A stretch of DNA of 64,000 bases. It comes from JBALVT01 sp036960305. Its GTDB lineage: Bacteria; Pseudomonadota; Gammaproteobacteria; Pseudomonadales; Halieaceae. Positions 16,625-24,467 of the stretch are shown here, in pieces (positions within the stretch are counted from its first letter, which is position 1; each line of letters starts with the position of its first letter). Position numbers and translations under genes: made by a program. The DNA is taken from assembly GCA_036960305.1 (NCBI GenBank), contig JBALWA010000009.1, forward strand, positions 1-64,000. The letters run 5' to 3'. Under the pieces are notes generated by a model that saw only the letters and a program-made list of their open reading frames with translations, did not search any database and was not told where the DNA came from.

Positions 16625-17185
16625 TTACAAGTAGTTGGTGCTGTATTTCACCTGAATGAACTCATTCCTAAATGCCGTTGCCCTAGCATTCTCAAGTTTT
16701 ACTCTTGAATTTATTTTTCCGAAAAGTGGAATACCTTCACCCAAAAGCACTGGCACTTTAGTAATAATCATCTCATCAATGAGTTTAAGATTGATAAATG
16801 ATGTGATGGCTGCCCCCCCGTCGATGTACGCATGTTTAAACCCATTACTTTCTAACGATAGGACTAATTCCGGGATATCGCCCGAATACATATCAACTTT
16901 TCCACGCAGGTTCTCAGGTGGCTCACTTAAGGTATTACTTAGCACAACGATATGAATGTCACCGTAAGGCCACTGCTCAGGGGTTAAATTCAAGCTGGAA
17001 ATCACCTCCATGCACTTACGCCCCATAATCATACAATCTACTGAATTTATAAAAGAACTAAACCCCATATCTTCGGAGCCCATATCAGCTTCCAAATTCC
17101 CCGCGGTATGGAGCCAATCGACACCTCCATCCGGTGTCGCAATATACCCATCAGCACTCGTGGCAATATATACAGAACATTTCAT
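16625..17185 (-). CDS. Dihydrofolate reductase-fold protein (RibD C-terminal family)
   Basis: A 186-residue reductase-like protein: MKCSVYIATSADGYIA, then GGVDWLH, MIMGRKCMEVI and HAYIDGGAAITSFI, the NADPH-binding layout of the RibD-C/DHFR superfamily. Stand-alone members are widespread and mostly uncharacterised; a pyrimidine or pteridine substrate is only a family guess. The coding DNA is clearly AT-richer than the core genes. The ribosome site is weak (GAG). Confidence 0.82.
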   Translation of the reverse strand: MKCSVYIATSADGYIATPDGGVDWLHTAGNLEADMGSEDMGFSSFINSVDCMIMGRKCMEVISSLNLTPEQWPYGDIHIVVLSNTLSEPPENLRGKVDMYSGDIPELVLSLESNGFKHAYIDGGAAITSFINLKLIDEMIITKVPVLLGEGIPLFGKINSRVKLENARATAFRNEFIQVKYSTNYL

Positions 17186-17307
17186 ATCTAGTACTCGCGT
17201 TGTGCTGAAGGAAAGCGATTCGGATTTTCATGGTCTTCCCCTCTGAAGGTCGTAAGTAGACCAATAGTCCACATACGGACTCGGGCTAACGCCAAAAGAA
17301 CTCCCGC

Positions 17308-17760
17308 CTAAGGTGTCCCTTTGCTTGACTCGTTGGTAGTGAATTTCAGGCGCAATATTTGCTGCCCAGTAGGCTCATGCAGCTTTTCCTCAAGATGCGT
17401 GAAACCGTACCTTGAATAAAAACTGCGACCAATAGTATTCACCTTGAAAACCTCAACCTCCAGATTGCCATGAAGCTCTCGAGCTTTATCCATTAATGAT
17501 TTTCCGATACCTTTACCATGACAAGCAGGTAGGAGAAATAGTGCACCAACCTCGTTCCCCATAAGTGCGATGAAACCCTTTACCTCACCATCTATTTCTG
17601 CAACCCAAGTATCCGTATTAGGGAGATATATCTCAGTAATGTCTTTGCGTCCCTGTGCTATGAAATCATCCGTCATGAATTCATGAACCAATCTGGTTGC
17701 CACTTCCCATGATTTTAGAACTGCCTCCAGGTCTGCTTCTCTATATTGTCGTATTTGCAT
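17308..17760 (-). CDS. GNAT family N-acetyltransferase (YjaB-like)
   Basis: A 150-residue GNAT: MQIRQYREADLEAVLKSWEV at the start, LFLLPACHGKGIGKSLMD with the CoA loop, and EVFKVNTIGRSFYSRYGF as motif B. The pattern is that of the YjaB-like group, with unknown acceptor. I use the ATG at 17760; the in-frame TTG at 17793 has no better ribosome site and would add 11 residues outside the fold. AT-rich, stand-alone. Confidence 0.82.
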   Translation of the reverse strand: MQIRQYREADLEAVLKSWEVATRLVHEFMTDDFIAQGRKDITEIYLPNTDTWVAEIDGEVKGFIALMGNEVGALFLLPACHGKGIGKSLMDKARELHGNLEVEVFKVNTIGRSFYSRYGFTHLEEKLHEPTGQQILRLKFTTNESSKGTP

Positions 17761-17817
17761 GAATCCATATTCCCATGAGTTTTTGCTTTGCAAGTCGAGC
17801 AGACTCTTTCCGTAAAT

Positions 17818-18309
17818 TTAACATATCTGCGCAGCTATTTTGAATTCAACTATCTTTACCATTTTGCTAAACTCAATAACATCCCGATCATCACCATCTA
17901 TTTCATATCCAGACAATCTAGCGACACCCTTAATTGACTTTGGATGTGCTTTTGCATATCGAAGTAATATTTCTTCAGCCTCCTTCTCCGAGACTACTCG
18001 CGCTGTAGCTTTATATTCTGCATTTTTTAAAGTGATGAAAACATCGCCATTTGTTGAAATATTTTTAAACCATTGTGATTTTTCACCAAACCCAGAGGCA
18101 GAATATATCTTTCCATTGGTTTTATCTTGATCGATAACTTCAATAACAGTTTCTTTTAGAGCACCAGAAACACGCCCCCAATGCTGTAAACGAATAAACC
18201 TTTCCCCCAGTAGAAAGCCAAGTTTCAGGTGATAGAGATAAATGGGAGCACGAAACAGCTTTAGCTTTATTCCTTTAGGGGGAGCTGATTCGCCTATTTT
18301 CTTTAGCAT
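17818..18309 (-). CDS. Nitroreductase/deazaflavin-dependent family protein (DUF385)
   Basis: A 163-residue split-barrel protein. PPKGIKLKLFRAPIYLYHLK, FIRLQHWGRVSG and YSASGFGEKSQWFKNI give the signature of the deazaflavin (F420)-dependent nitroreductase family. In the matched segment these bind the deazaflavin phosphate. Gammaproteobacteria generally lack the classical F420 pathway, so the cofactor may differ; that is inference. I choose the ATG at 18309 because the extra 18 residues from 18363 do not belong to the family. This is one of the most AT-rich genes of the window, a sign of transfer. Confidence 0.8.
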   Translation of the reverse strand: MLKKIGESAPPKGIKLKLFRAPIYLYHLKLGFLLGERFIRLQHWGRVSGALKETVIEVIDQDKTNGKIYSASGFGEKSQWFKNISTNGDVFITLKNAEYKATARVVSEKEAEEILLRYAKAHPKSIKGVARLSGYEIDGDDRDVIEFSKMVKIVEFKIAAQIC

Positions 18310-18398
18310 TTTACAATTCCAGTACCAATTTGGCTTGAACGTTAAGCGCGGAGCCGATCGCAACTAGAGTATCTCCGCCGATATACCGCCCTATCGGG

Positions 18399-18617
18399 CT
18401 AACTTCCCACCACACATATCCACTGAGTGAAGATCACACCATCTTTCTGAACAGACTTTTCTGTTACTACTTCAAAGCCTGCCGCTATAAGTCCACCAAT
18501 AAACTCTCTTTTGGCGGCAACCCCATTTGGTAACCCACCATCCTTTACCACTACAAGCTGTCCGTTCGATTTTAGAACTCTGCGAGCTTGCGGTGGTGAG
18601 CAGACTACCCGCGCCAA
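18399..18617 (-). pseudogene. 3' fragment of a SAM-dependent methyltransferase
   Basis: The frame contains ARRVLKSNGQLVVVKDGG, FIGGLIAAGFEVVTEKS and FTQWICVVGS. These correspond to the last strands of a class I methyltransferase, where the text is usually RVLKPGGxLVxxD followed by the final antiparallel strands. The SAM-binding GxGxG part is missing, and upstream codons up to ~18650 do not resemble it. No ATG exists; only a TTG could start it. I regard it as a truncated leftover rather than a gene. Confidence 0.65.
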
Positions 18618-18650
18618 TTTGGCACAGTTCCCCTGGGGACGGCACTGCCT

Positions 18651-18667
18651 GATCTGCTCTGCAGATC
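18651..18667. repeat. Perfect 7-bp inverted repeat next to the truncated methyltransferase
   Basis: GATCTGC-TCT-GCAGATC forms a perfect hairpin with a 3-base loop, 33 bases upstream of the methyltransferase fragment and just beyond the TauD-like stop. No T-run follows on either strand, so terminator function is doubtful. It may mark the truncation point. Confidence 0.45.
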
Positions 18668-18691
18668 GGACACTGGCCCCGGGTGTTAGAC

Positions 18692-19537
18692 CTAATTATT
18701 CAGGATCCCTTTATAACTCTCCTTACACGCAAGAGCGGAAATCCGGTTCATTAACCTGCGCCCGCTGAAGTCACCGACGGCATAATGCTGAACCGCCTGT
18801 TGATCCCATATCAAGAGGTCGCCCTCTTGCCAATGATGGCGGTAGTTGAACTCTGGCTTTTGCATCTGCTGCAAAAGCATCTCCAGTAGCATTTTTCCCT
18901 CTAGAGGGTTAAGTCCCTGGACAAATCGTGTATACGTTGCGTTCACAGTCAGCCACTTCCGGCCGGTAATCGGGTGTGTTTTCACTATGGGATGAGAGTG
19001 GATCAAACCTTTCACGAGAGCATCACCGACCAGCTCTCCCAGGGGGAAACCGCTTTGCCAACCCAGTTCGTAGAGGTGTCCATAGTCGTGAATGGCGGTT
19101 AAGCCATCCAACAGCTGCTTGATCTTGTCAGACAAGTCTTCATAGCTTGCTGCTACGCTGCGAAATGCAGTGTCGCCGCCATAATCCGGCAGGGTTTTGG
19201 CGTGCAGTAGATTCACCAGGGGTGGATGCTCCAAAAAGGTTTCATCCGCATGCCAGGAATCTGCACGGTCCCCCTTTTCAGAGTCAATAACGGTCAAAAA
19301 TTTCGCATTGTCGTCACGTTGAAACTGATCAGTGGCATTGTGTTCCGGCTCGCCGAAGCGCAGAGCTATCTGTAGATGCTGGTCCAGGGTCATCTCCCTC
19401 GCCGGCAGAGAAATCACCTGGTGTTCGTAAAGGGCGTCAGCTATCGCATCAATCGTCTCATCCGACAGGGGGACGCCGAAATCCACCCCTTCCAACCGCG
19501 CACCAAGCAAACCACCTATTTTCCGCGTACTCAACAT
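18692..19537 (-). CDS. TauD/TfdA-family Fe(II)/2-oxoglutarate dioxygenase
   Basis: A 281-residue dioxygenase. The iron-binding HxD is in SWHADETF, the distal His in QQAVQHYAVGDF, and the 2-oxoglutarate Arg follows in GRRLMNRI; the N-terminal GARLEGVDF is also typical. Family members hydroxylate small sulfonates, phenoxyacids, carnitine precursors and others, with succinate and CO2 released. The substrate is not readable. Start: ATG at 19537 with GGAG upstream; a TTG at 19543 is the alternative. It marks the return to normal GC-rich sequence after the accessory patch. Confidence 0.87.
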   Translation of the reverse strand: MLSTRKIGGLLGARLEGVDFGVPLSDETIDAIADALYEHQVISLPAREMTLDQHLQIALRFGEPEHNATDQFQRDDNAKFLTVIDSEKGDRADSWHADETFLEHPPLVNLLHAKTLPDYGGDTAFRSVAASYEDLSDKIKQLLDGLTAIHDYGHLYELGWQSGFPLGELVGDALVKGLIHSHPIVKTHPITGRKWLTVNATYTRFVQGLNPLEGKMLLEMLLQQMQKPEFNYRHHWQEGDLLIWDQQAVQHYAVGDFSGRRLMNRISALACKESYKGILNN

Positions 19538-19697
19538 CGCCAACTACTCCATTTAGCTGCAAATATACCAACTTTTCGATACCACTTACACTGCTCCCTG
19601 TTGCTAAAATGGCGCCCAGAAATACCCATTCTCAATTGCGGCGGGTAAAGTCACTGGTAAACTAAAACCGACAGTTTTCTTCGAGCGAGCAGATTCC

Positions 19698-20357
19698 ATG
19701 AACAGATTAACTTACCCCAGTCAGAAAGTGACCTACGTTCTGATCGCTCTAGTAGCGGTATGCATGGCAGCAGGCGCAGGCTTCCTATTGTCGATGGATG
19801 ACCCTGTCCAACAAAAACAGCTCATTTCAGATAGTGGCCTCGTCCAGATGATCGGTCAGACAAGCATCGCCCTGGCATTTTTCCTGTGCCTGTTTTTCGC
19901 TGTTACCGACACGAAGCGCCGCAGCTCCTACCTCCCCCTGAGCTATTTGCTGATGTTCTATACGCTGCGTGAAGCAGACTACCATTACAAGGTATCCGAG
20001 TACGCCAAAGCGACCCAGTTCAAGCGTTTTTATAGCCATGAAATGATCCCACTATCTACCAAGCTATTTATGGCAGCCATTGTCCTCCTGTTCCTGGTGG
20101 TCCTCTACCGGTACCTCATGCAGGAAAAAGAAGGTTTTTTACTGGCTCTCAAAAAGAGGCTGCCCTGGGCTGTATTTTCCCTCGCTTGGGCTTGTGTCTT
20201 TGTGTTGTCTCAGCTTATTGATCAGCTGCCAATATTCCACCATACGGTGGAAGGACCACTGTTTGAAGAGATTTTCGAATCCAGCGCCGAGGTGATTGCA
20301 CTGATCGCAGTCGTGCTGTTCAGGATTCAGGTGCACGGGGAAGCCCGGGCAGCTTAA
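19698..20357 (+). CDS. Integral membrane protein of unknown function
   Basis: A 219-residue protein with about six hydrophobic segments: VTYVLIALVAVCMAAGAGF, MIGQTSIALAFFLCLFF, a YLPLSYLLMFYTL region, KLFMAAIVLLFLVVLY, a WAVFSLAWACVFVL segment and AEVIALIAVVLFRI. An acidic pocket of the type FEEIFESSAEV precedes the last helix. I do not recognise the family. It is divergent from the dioxygenase and its 3' end overlaps the convergent Trm11-like gene by 38 bases. Confidence 0.75.
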   Translation: MNRLTYPSQKVTYVLIALVAVCMAAGAGFLLSMDDPVQQKQLISDSGLVQMIGQTSIALAFFLCLFFAVTDTKRRSSYLPLSYLLMFYTLREADYHYKVSEYAKATQFKRFYSHEMIPLSTKLFMAAIVLLFLVVLYRYLMQEKEGFLLALKKRLPWAVFSLAWACVFVLSQLIDQLPIFHHTVEGPLFEEIFESSAEVIALIAVVLFRIQVHGEARAA

Positions 20358-21291
20358 ACACTACAACATCTCGCACAATCGACTCGCTCATGCGATGCGG
20401 TGCTGACAGCATCTTAGCTTCAAACCCGGCTTGCTCGAATGTATCGATGAGCGCAGTACGCTTAGGCAGGTAACTGTTAAATGCCAATACAATAGCCCCT
20501 GTATTTTTCAAACATCGTTTCCACGCCTGAGTGCTCTGCGCTAGAACCGCCAGCGGGTTTCGTGTGCTCTCTGTAGTGAAATGTTGCACTCCATAGGGAA
20601 TATCGCTGACGATAAGATCAAATTTCTCGTTTTTCAGTATCGTATCAGCCTCGCGTGCATCCCCCACAATCACGCGCATTGAGGTCGATTCCGGACTGAA
20701 ATCAATGAACCTGCCAAGATCCTTTTTGTTGGCCTTGCCAACAAAGCCCTCGGACAGCTTATGCTTAACCTTATGGAATTTGGTCCACTTCTTCAGATTG
20801 CGGTGTATATCAGCGATGGCCCGAGCATCCTGTTCGATACCCTTGGCCTTCATGCCGTAGCGCATGGCCCACAATAATGTCGTCCCTCTACCGCACATTG
20901 GGTCCAGTAGCTTAATCCCCTCCCCCCGGTCAGCTCCGATCGCCGACAAACCCATGTTGAGCAACAATTGAGTAAGGTGTTCGTTGGTTTTTCCCTTGTA
21001 CTTCTGGCCGAAAACGAAATCCTCATGCAAGCTGAAGTCGGCGACTCTATCGAGTGGTGTCAGCCGGGGGCCATCAACGGTATACACCCCCTGTACAAAC
21101 GATAGTCGTAGTAACTTCGCTATATCTTCTTCGTCGCAGTCCAGTTCCAGAAATTCCAACGATCCTGCTGCTCGAAGTGACAGTTCGGGGACATCCACAA
21201 TCAACCGCAGTTCTTGCTCTGCAACCTGGAGATAGTCCTTGAAATACGCCGACCTGGCCGCAGGGGATATTTGTAGCGCGATTCTCGTCAT
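20320..21291 (-). CDS. Trm11/UPF0020-like SAM-dependent nucleic-acid methyltransferase
   Basis: A 323-residue protein whose C-terminal half holds the SAM motif DPMCGRGTTLLWAM and the catalytic motif SDIPYGVQH, the (N/D/S)PPY-type site of amino-methyltransferases. The shape matches Trm11/UPF0020 enzymes that methylate N2 of guanosine in tRNA or rRNA. The N-terminal ~110 residues do not show an obvious THUMP domain. A tRNA guanine target is the best family guess. Its last 38 bases overlap the convergent membrane-protein gene. Confidence 0.8.
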   Translation of the reverse strand: MTRIALQISPAARSAYFKDYLQVAEQELRLIVDVPELSLRAAGSLEFLELDCDEEDIAKLLRLSFVQGVYTVDGPRLTPLDRVADFSLHEDFVFGQKYKGKTNEHLTQLLLNMGLSAIGADRGEGIKLLDPMCGRGTTLLWAMRYGMKAKGIEQDARAIADIHRNLKKWTKFHKVKHKLSEGFVGKANKKDLGRFIDFSPESTSMRVIVGDAREADTILKNEKFDLIVSDIPYGVQHFTTESTRNPLAVLAQSTQAWKRCLKNTGAIVLAFNSYLPKRTALIDTFEQAGFEAKMLSAPHRMSESIVRDVVVFKLPGLPRAPES

Positions 21292-21457
21292 AGTCCAGTC
21301 TGGAGGTTTATGCCTGGGTTAAGGATTCAGTGGGGCTAGCCGCCATTATCAGCGTAAAACTTTCGGTCTTTCGCGACTTGGACTATCATAGTAACTCTGG
21401 CCCCATGAATGCCACAAGACTTAAAAAACAGCCCGCTTTTAATCACGGAAGATTGGA

Positions 21458-21955
21458 ATGGCCCCGGTACCCCGCAGAACGACCCCACCGAGTGTGGTGG
21501 AGAACTTTAACGTGTATTCCCAGGAGCGCCTGACGCTACTGGAGATATTCCCGCGCCACAGAAACTACCTGTCCGCGCTCCCTGGCGAGACTTCCCAATT
21601 CCACCAGAGCAACATCGGCTATGAATGGCGATGTGAGTTTCAGATAACTCCCAATCGAGCTGACGACTCCCCTGCCGCTAGGCATGATTCGCTGCACTTG
21701 CATTTTTCACTGATTGACCTGGAGGGCTATACCCGGCCAGCCGCTGTACTGTCGCTGATATCGCAGGGCCAACTGTCCGAAGAATTTAGTCGGCACGTAC
21801 TGCCAACAGAGGATATGGAGCAGCTGCCGGAGCAGCTAAACCAGCTATTGAGCAACAGCGGAGCCGAGATTCAGGAACATGAAAGGGCCGCTCACTTCCT
21901 CGCTGCACTGTCGAAACTTCGAGAGTCGCTGGGAAGTGAGGTGCTCTGGAGCTAA
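21458..21955 (+). CDS. Conserved hypothetical protein
   Basis: A 165-residue soluble protein that I do not recognise. It begins MAPVPRRTTPPSVVENFNVY, has an acidic helix-rich C-terminus (LPTEDMEQLPEQLNQLLS) and no signal peptide, membrane segment or Cys cluster. A GGAAG site lies about five bases before the ATG. The frame has normal GC-rich codon use, which supports a real gene. It precedes the COG2509 gene by 88 bases in the same direction. Confidence 0.65.
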   Translation: MAPVPRRTTPPSVVENFNVYSQERLTLLEIFPRHRNYLSALPGETSQFHQSNIGYEWRCEFQITPNRADDSPAARHDSLHLHFSLIDLEGYTRPAAVLSLISQGQLSEEFSRHVLPTEDMEQLPEQLNQLLSNSGAEIQEHERAAHFLAALSKLRESLGSEVLWS

Positions 21956-22043
21956 ATACTCGTATTCAGGTGTCCTTACGCCCTTTCATGGTAAACTTCG
22001 CACCTCTTTCATCACCCCCACTTATTGAATCTATCGACCGGCC

Positions 22044-23669
22044 ATGTTGCGACTCAACGAAATCAAATTACCCCTGGACCATAGTGATGAGGCGCTGCGG
22101 AGCGCCATCGTCGAGAAATTGGAAATTGACGAAAGGGACCTACTAAGCTTCGATATTTTCAAACGCAGCTATGACGCCAGAAAAAAGCACCGGATACTGC
22201 TGATATACCAACTGGATGTGGCACTGTCTGGCGATGCTGAACAGCGTGTTCTAGCGCGCAGTAGCACAATTCAGCCCAGCCCGGATACCAGCTACCGCTT
22301 TGTGGCCCAGGCAGATGCCCTCTTTCCCAAAGCCGGCCAGCAACGGCCGCTCATCATCGGTTTCGGGCCCTGTGGCATTCTCGCTGCCCTGGTACTGGCA
22401 CAAATGGGCCTCAAGCCCATTGTTCTGGAGCGCGGCCAGGATGTCAGGCAACGCACCCAGGATACCTGGGGCTTCTGGCGCAAACGCAAGCTGAATACCG
22501 AGTCCAATGTTCAATACGGTGAAGGTGGTGCCGGTACATTTTCGGATGGCAAGCTGTATAGCCAGGTCAAGGACAAGCGCCATCTGGGCCGCAAGGTACT
22601 GACGGAATTTGTTAAGGCAGGTGCGCCCTCAGAGATTCTCTATGTCAGCAAGCCCCATATCGGCACCTTCAAGCTGGTAACGATGGTGGAAAATATGCGG
22701 GCCGAAATCGTGCGCCTGGGCGGGGATATACGCTTCGATCAAAAAGTGGAGACCCTACATCGCGAACAAAGTGAGGATGGCAACGGGCAACTTACCGGCG
22801 TGACTTTGAGTAGCGGGGAAACCATTGCCAGCCGCCACATCATCCTGGCGATAGGACACAGCGCCAGAGACAGTTTCCAGATGCTGCTGGACCAGGGTGT
22901 TTATATGGAAGCCAAGCCGTTCTCCATTGGCTTTCGCATTGAGCACCCTCAATCCGTTATCGACAAGGCGCGATTTGGCAAACACGCCGGCCACCCCCTG
23001 TTGGGTGCCGCCGACTACAAGCTCGTACACCATTGCGACAACGGTCGCAGTGTTTACAGTTTCTGCATGTGCCCAGGCGGTACCGTGGTCGCTGCCTCGT
23101 CTGAAGCCGGTCGAGTGGTCACAAATGGCATGTCACAGTATTCCCGCAACGAGCGCAATGCCAACTCCGCAATCGTAGTCGGTATTACACCCGAACAGGA
23201 CTATCCACAACATGTACTGGCGGGCATCGATCTACAGCGCGAACTGGAAGCCCTCGCCTACGACCTGGGTGGTGGTAACTACAATGCTCCTGCGCAATTG
23301 GTAGGAGATTTCCTACAGGGCAAATCCACTGAAGAAATGGGTGATGTAGCGCCCTCCTACCAACCTGGTATTACCCTGACAGACCTGAGTCAAGCACTAC
23401 CCGGATTTGCCGTCGATGCCATTCGCGAGGCCATCCCGGCCTTTGACCGTAAAATCAAGGGCTTTGCCATGTCCGACGCGATCCTGACTGGCGTGGAAAC
23501 ACGGACCTCTTCACCGGTTTGCATCAAACGTGGTAAGGATTACCAGAACATCAATACCCGAGGACTCTTCCCCGCAGGCGAAGGGGCGGGCTATGCCGGC
23601 GGGATATTGTCCGCTGCTATCGATGGCATCAAGGTCGCCGAAGCGGTGGCGACAGACCTTTTAGAATAG
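22044..23669 (+). CDS. COG2509-type FAD-dependent oxidoreductase
   Basis: A 541-residue flavoprotein of the conserved but uncharacterised COG2509 group. It has an N-terminal ~90-residue domain with the family text FKRSYDARKKH, then the FAD site GFGPCGILAALVLAQMG with PIVLERG, and the hallmark QYGEGGAGTFSDGKLYS. Near the C-terminus VETRTSSPV and GLFPAGEGAGYAGG close the FAD site. The length is normal. The biochemical role is not established. It is followed after 4 bases by an RsuA-type synthase, so they are cotranscribed. Confidence 0.87.
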   Translation: MLRLNEIKLPLDHSDEALRSAIVEKLEIDERDLLSFDIFKRSYDARKKHRILLIYQLDVALSGDAEQRVLARSSTIQPSPDTSYRFVAQADALFPKAGQQRPLIIGFGPCGILAALVLAQMGLKPIVLERGQDVRQRTQDTWGFWRKRKLNTESNVQYGEGGAGTFSDGKLYSQVKDKRHLGRKVLTEFVKAGAPSEILYVSKPHIGTFKLVTMVENMRAEIVRLGGDIRFDQKVETLHREQSEDGNGQLTGVTLSSGETIASRHIILAIGHSARDSFQMLLDQGVYMEAKPFSIGFRIEHPQSVIDKARFGKHAGHPLLGAADYKLVHHCDNGRSVYSFCMCPGGTVVAASSEAGRVVTNGMSQYSRNERNANSAIVVGITPEQDYPQHVLAGIDLQRELEALAYDLGGGNYNAPAQLVGDFLQGKSTEEMGDVAPSYQPGITLTDLSQALPGFAVDAIREAIPAFDRKIKGFAMSDAILTGVETRTSSPVCIKRGKDYQNINTRGLFPAGEGAGYAGGILSAAIDGIKVAEAVATDLLE

Positions 23670-23673
23670 TCCC

Positions 23674-24387
23674 GTGCAATCACGAAGCACACGGCTTGAC
23701 CGTTTTATCAGCAAGCGAATCAAGATTAACCGCAAGGACGTCAGGCAGCTGTTGGCGCAGGGGAGAATTCTGGTAGACGGCTCTGCCGCCAATCAGATAA
23801 GCCAGGTCATTGAACAATTTACCCATGTCACCCTGGACGGCCAGGTACTGCAGGCCCATACGCCCATCTACATCATGATGAATAAACCCACGGGCGTGGT
23901 CAGCGCCACTCAGGACTTACAGCATCAAACCGTGGTAGACCTGCTCGACAGAGCGGACGCCCACACGCTACATATTGTGGGGCGACTGGACTTCAACACC
24001 TCAGGCCTGCTGCTTCTCACCAACGATGGGAAATGGTCGAGGCAATTAACCACCCCGGAGAACAAAGTCACCAAATGGTATCGGGTAAGACTGGCCAATC
24101 CGATTACGCCTGACTATCAGCAAGCCTTTGCAGCGGGGATGTACTTCCCATTCGAGAACATCACCACACGACCTGCCATCCTGCACATTCTCACAGACCA
24201 CGTGGCTGAAGTGGGCCTTGTCGAGGGTCGATACCACCAGATAAAGCGCATGTTCGGCCGTTTTGATAACCCGGTGGTGGAACTGCATCGCGAGCGTGTA
24301 GGCGAACTGCTACTGGACCCATTGCTCGCACCGGGACAGAGCCGAGACCTGACAACATCTGAACTCATCTCGACGACCCTCATTTAG
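23674..24387 (+). CDS. RsuA-family pseudouridine synthase
   Basis: A 237-residue enzyme with an N-terminal S4 RNA-binding domain (RLDRFISKRIKINRKDVRQL) and the RsuA/RluB/E/F catalytic strand GRLDFNTSGLLLLTNDG, whose Asp attacks the uridine. GRYHQIKRMFGRF is the usual C-terminal signature. RsuA itself makes pseudouridine 516 in 16S rRNA; the sequence fits that group best, but RluE/F-type specificity cannot be excluded. GTG start at 23674, four bases after the COG2509 stop. Confidence 0.87.
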   Translation: MQSRSTRLDRFISKRIKINRKDVRQLLAQGRILVDGSAANQISQVIEQFTHVTLDGQVLQAHTPIYIMMNKPTGVVSATQDLQHQTVVDLLDRADAHTLHIVGRLDFNTSGLLLLTNDGKWSRQLTTPENKVTKWYRVRLANPITPDYQQAFAAGMYFPFENITTRPAILHILTDHVAEVGLVEGRYHQIKRMFGRFDNPVVELHRERVGELLLDPLLAPGQSRDLTTSELISTTLI

Positions 24388-24467
24388 ACGCCCTCTCGGC
24401 CCGAATATACTTGTTGTTATTTTAAACATCGGCTATAAACAGTAGGATCATTCACTTGGAGTTTTCC

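Noticed and set aside
10500..18690. Integron-like cassette array with attC sites
   Set aside because: Short motifs such as GTTAGAC (18684) and GTTAGCCCGA (minus strand near 17285 and 18400) and the small accessory genes suggested cassettes. However, genes face both ways, no RYYYAAC...GTTRRRY pair at attC spacing with folded arms was found, and no IntI is present.
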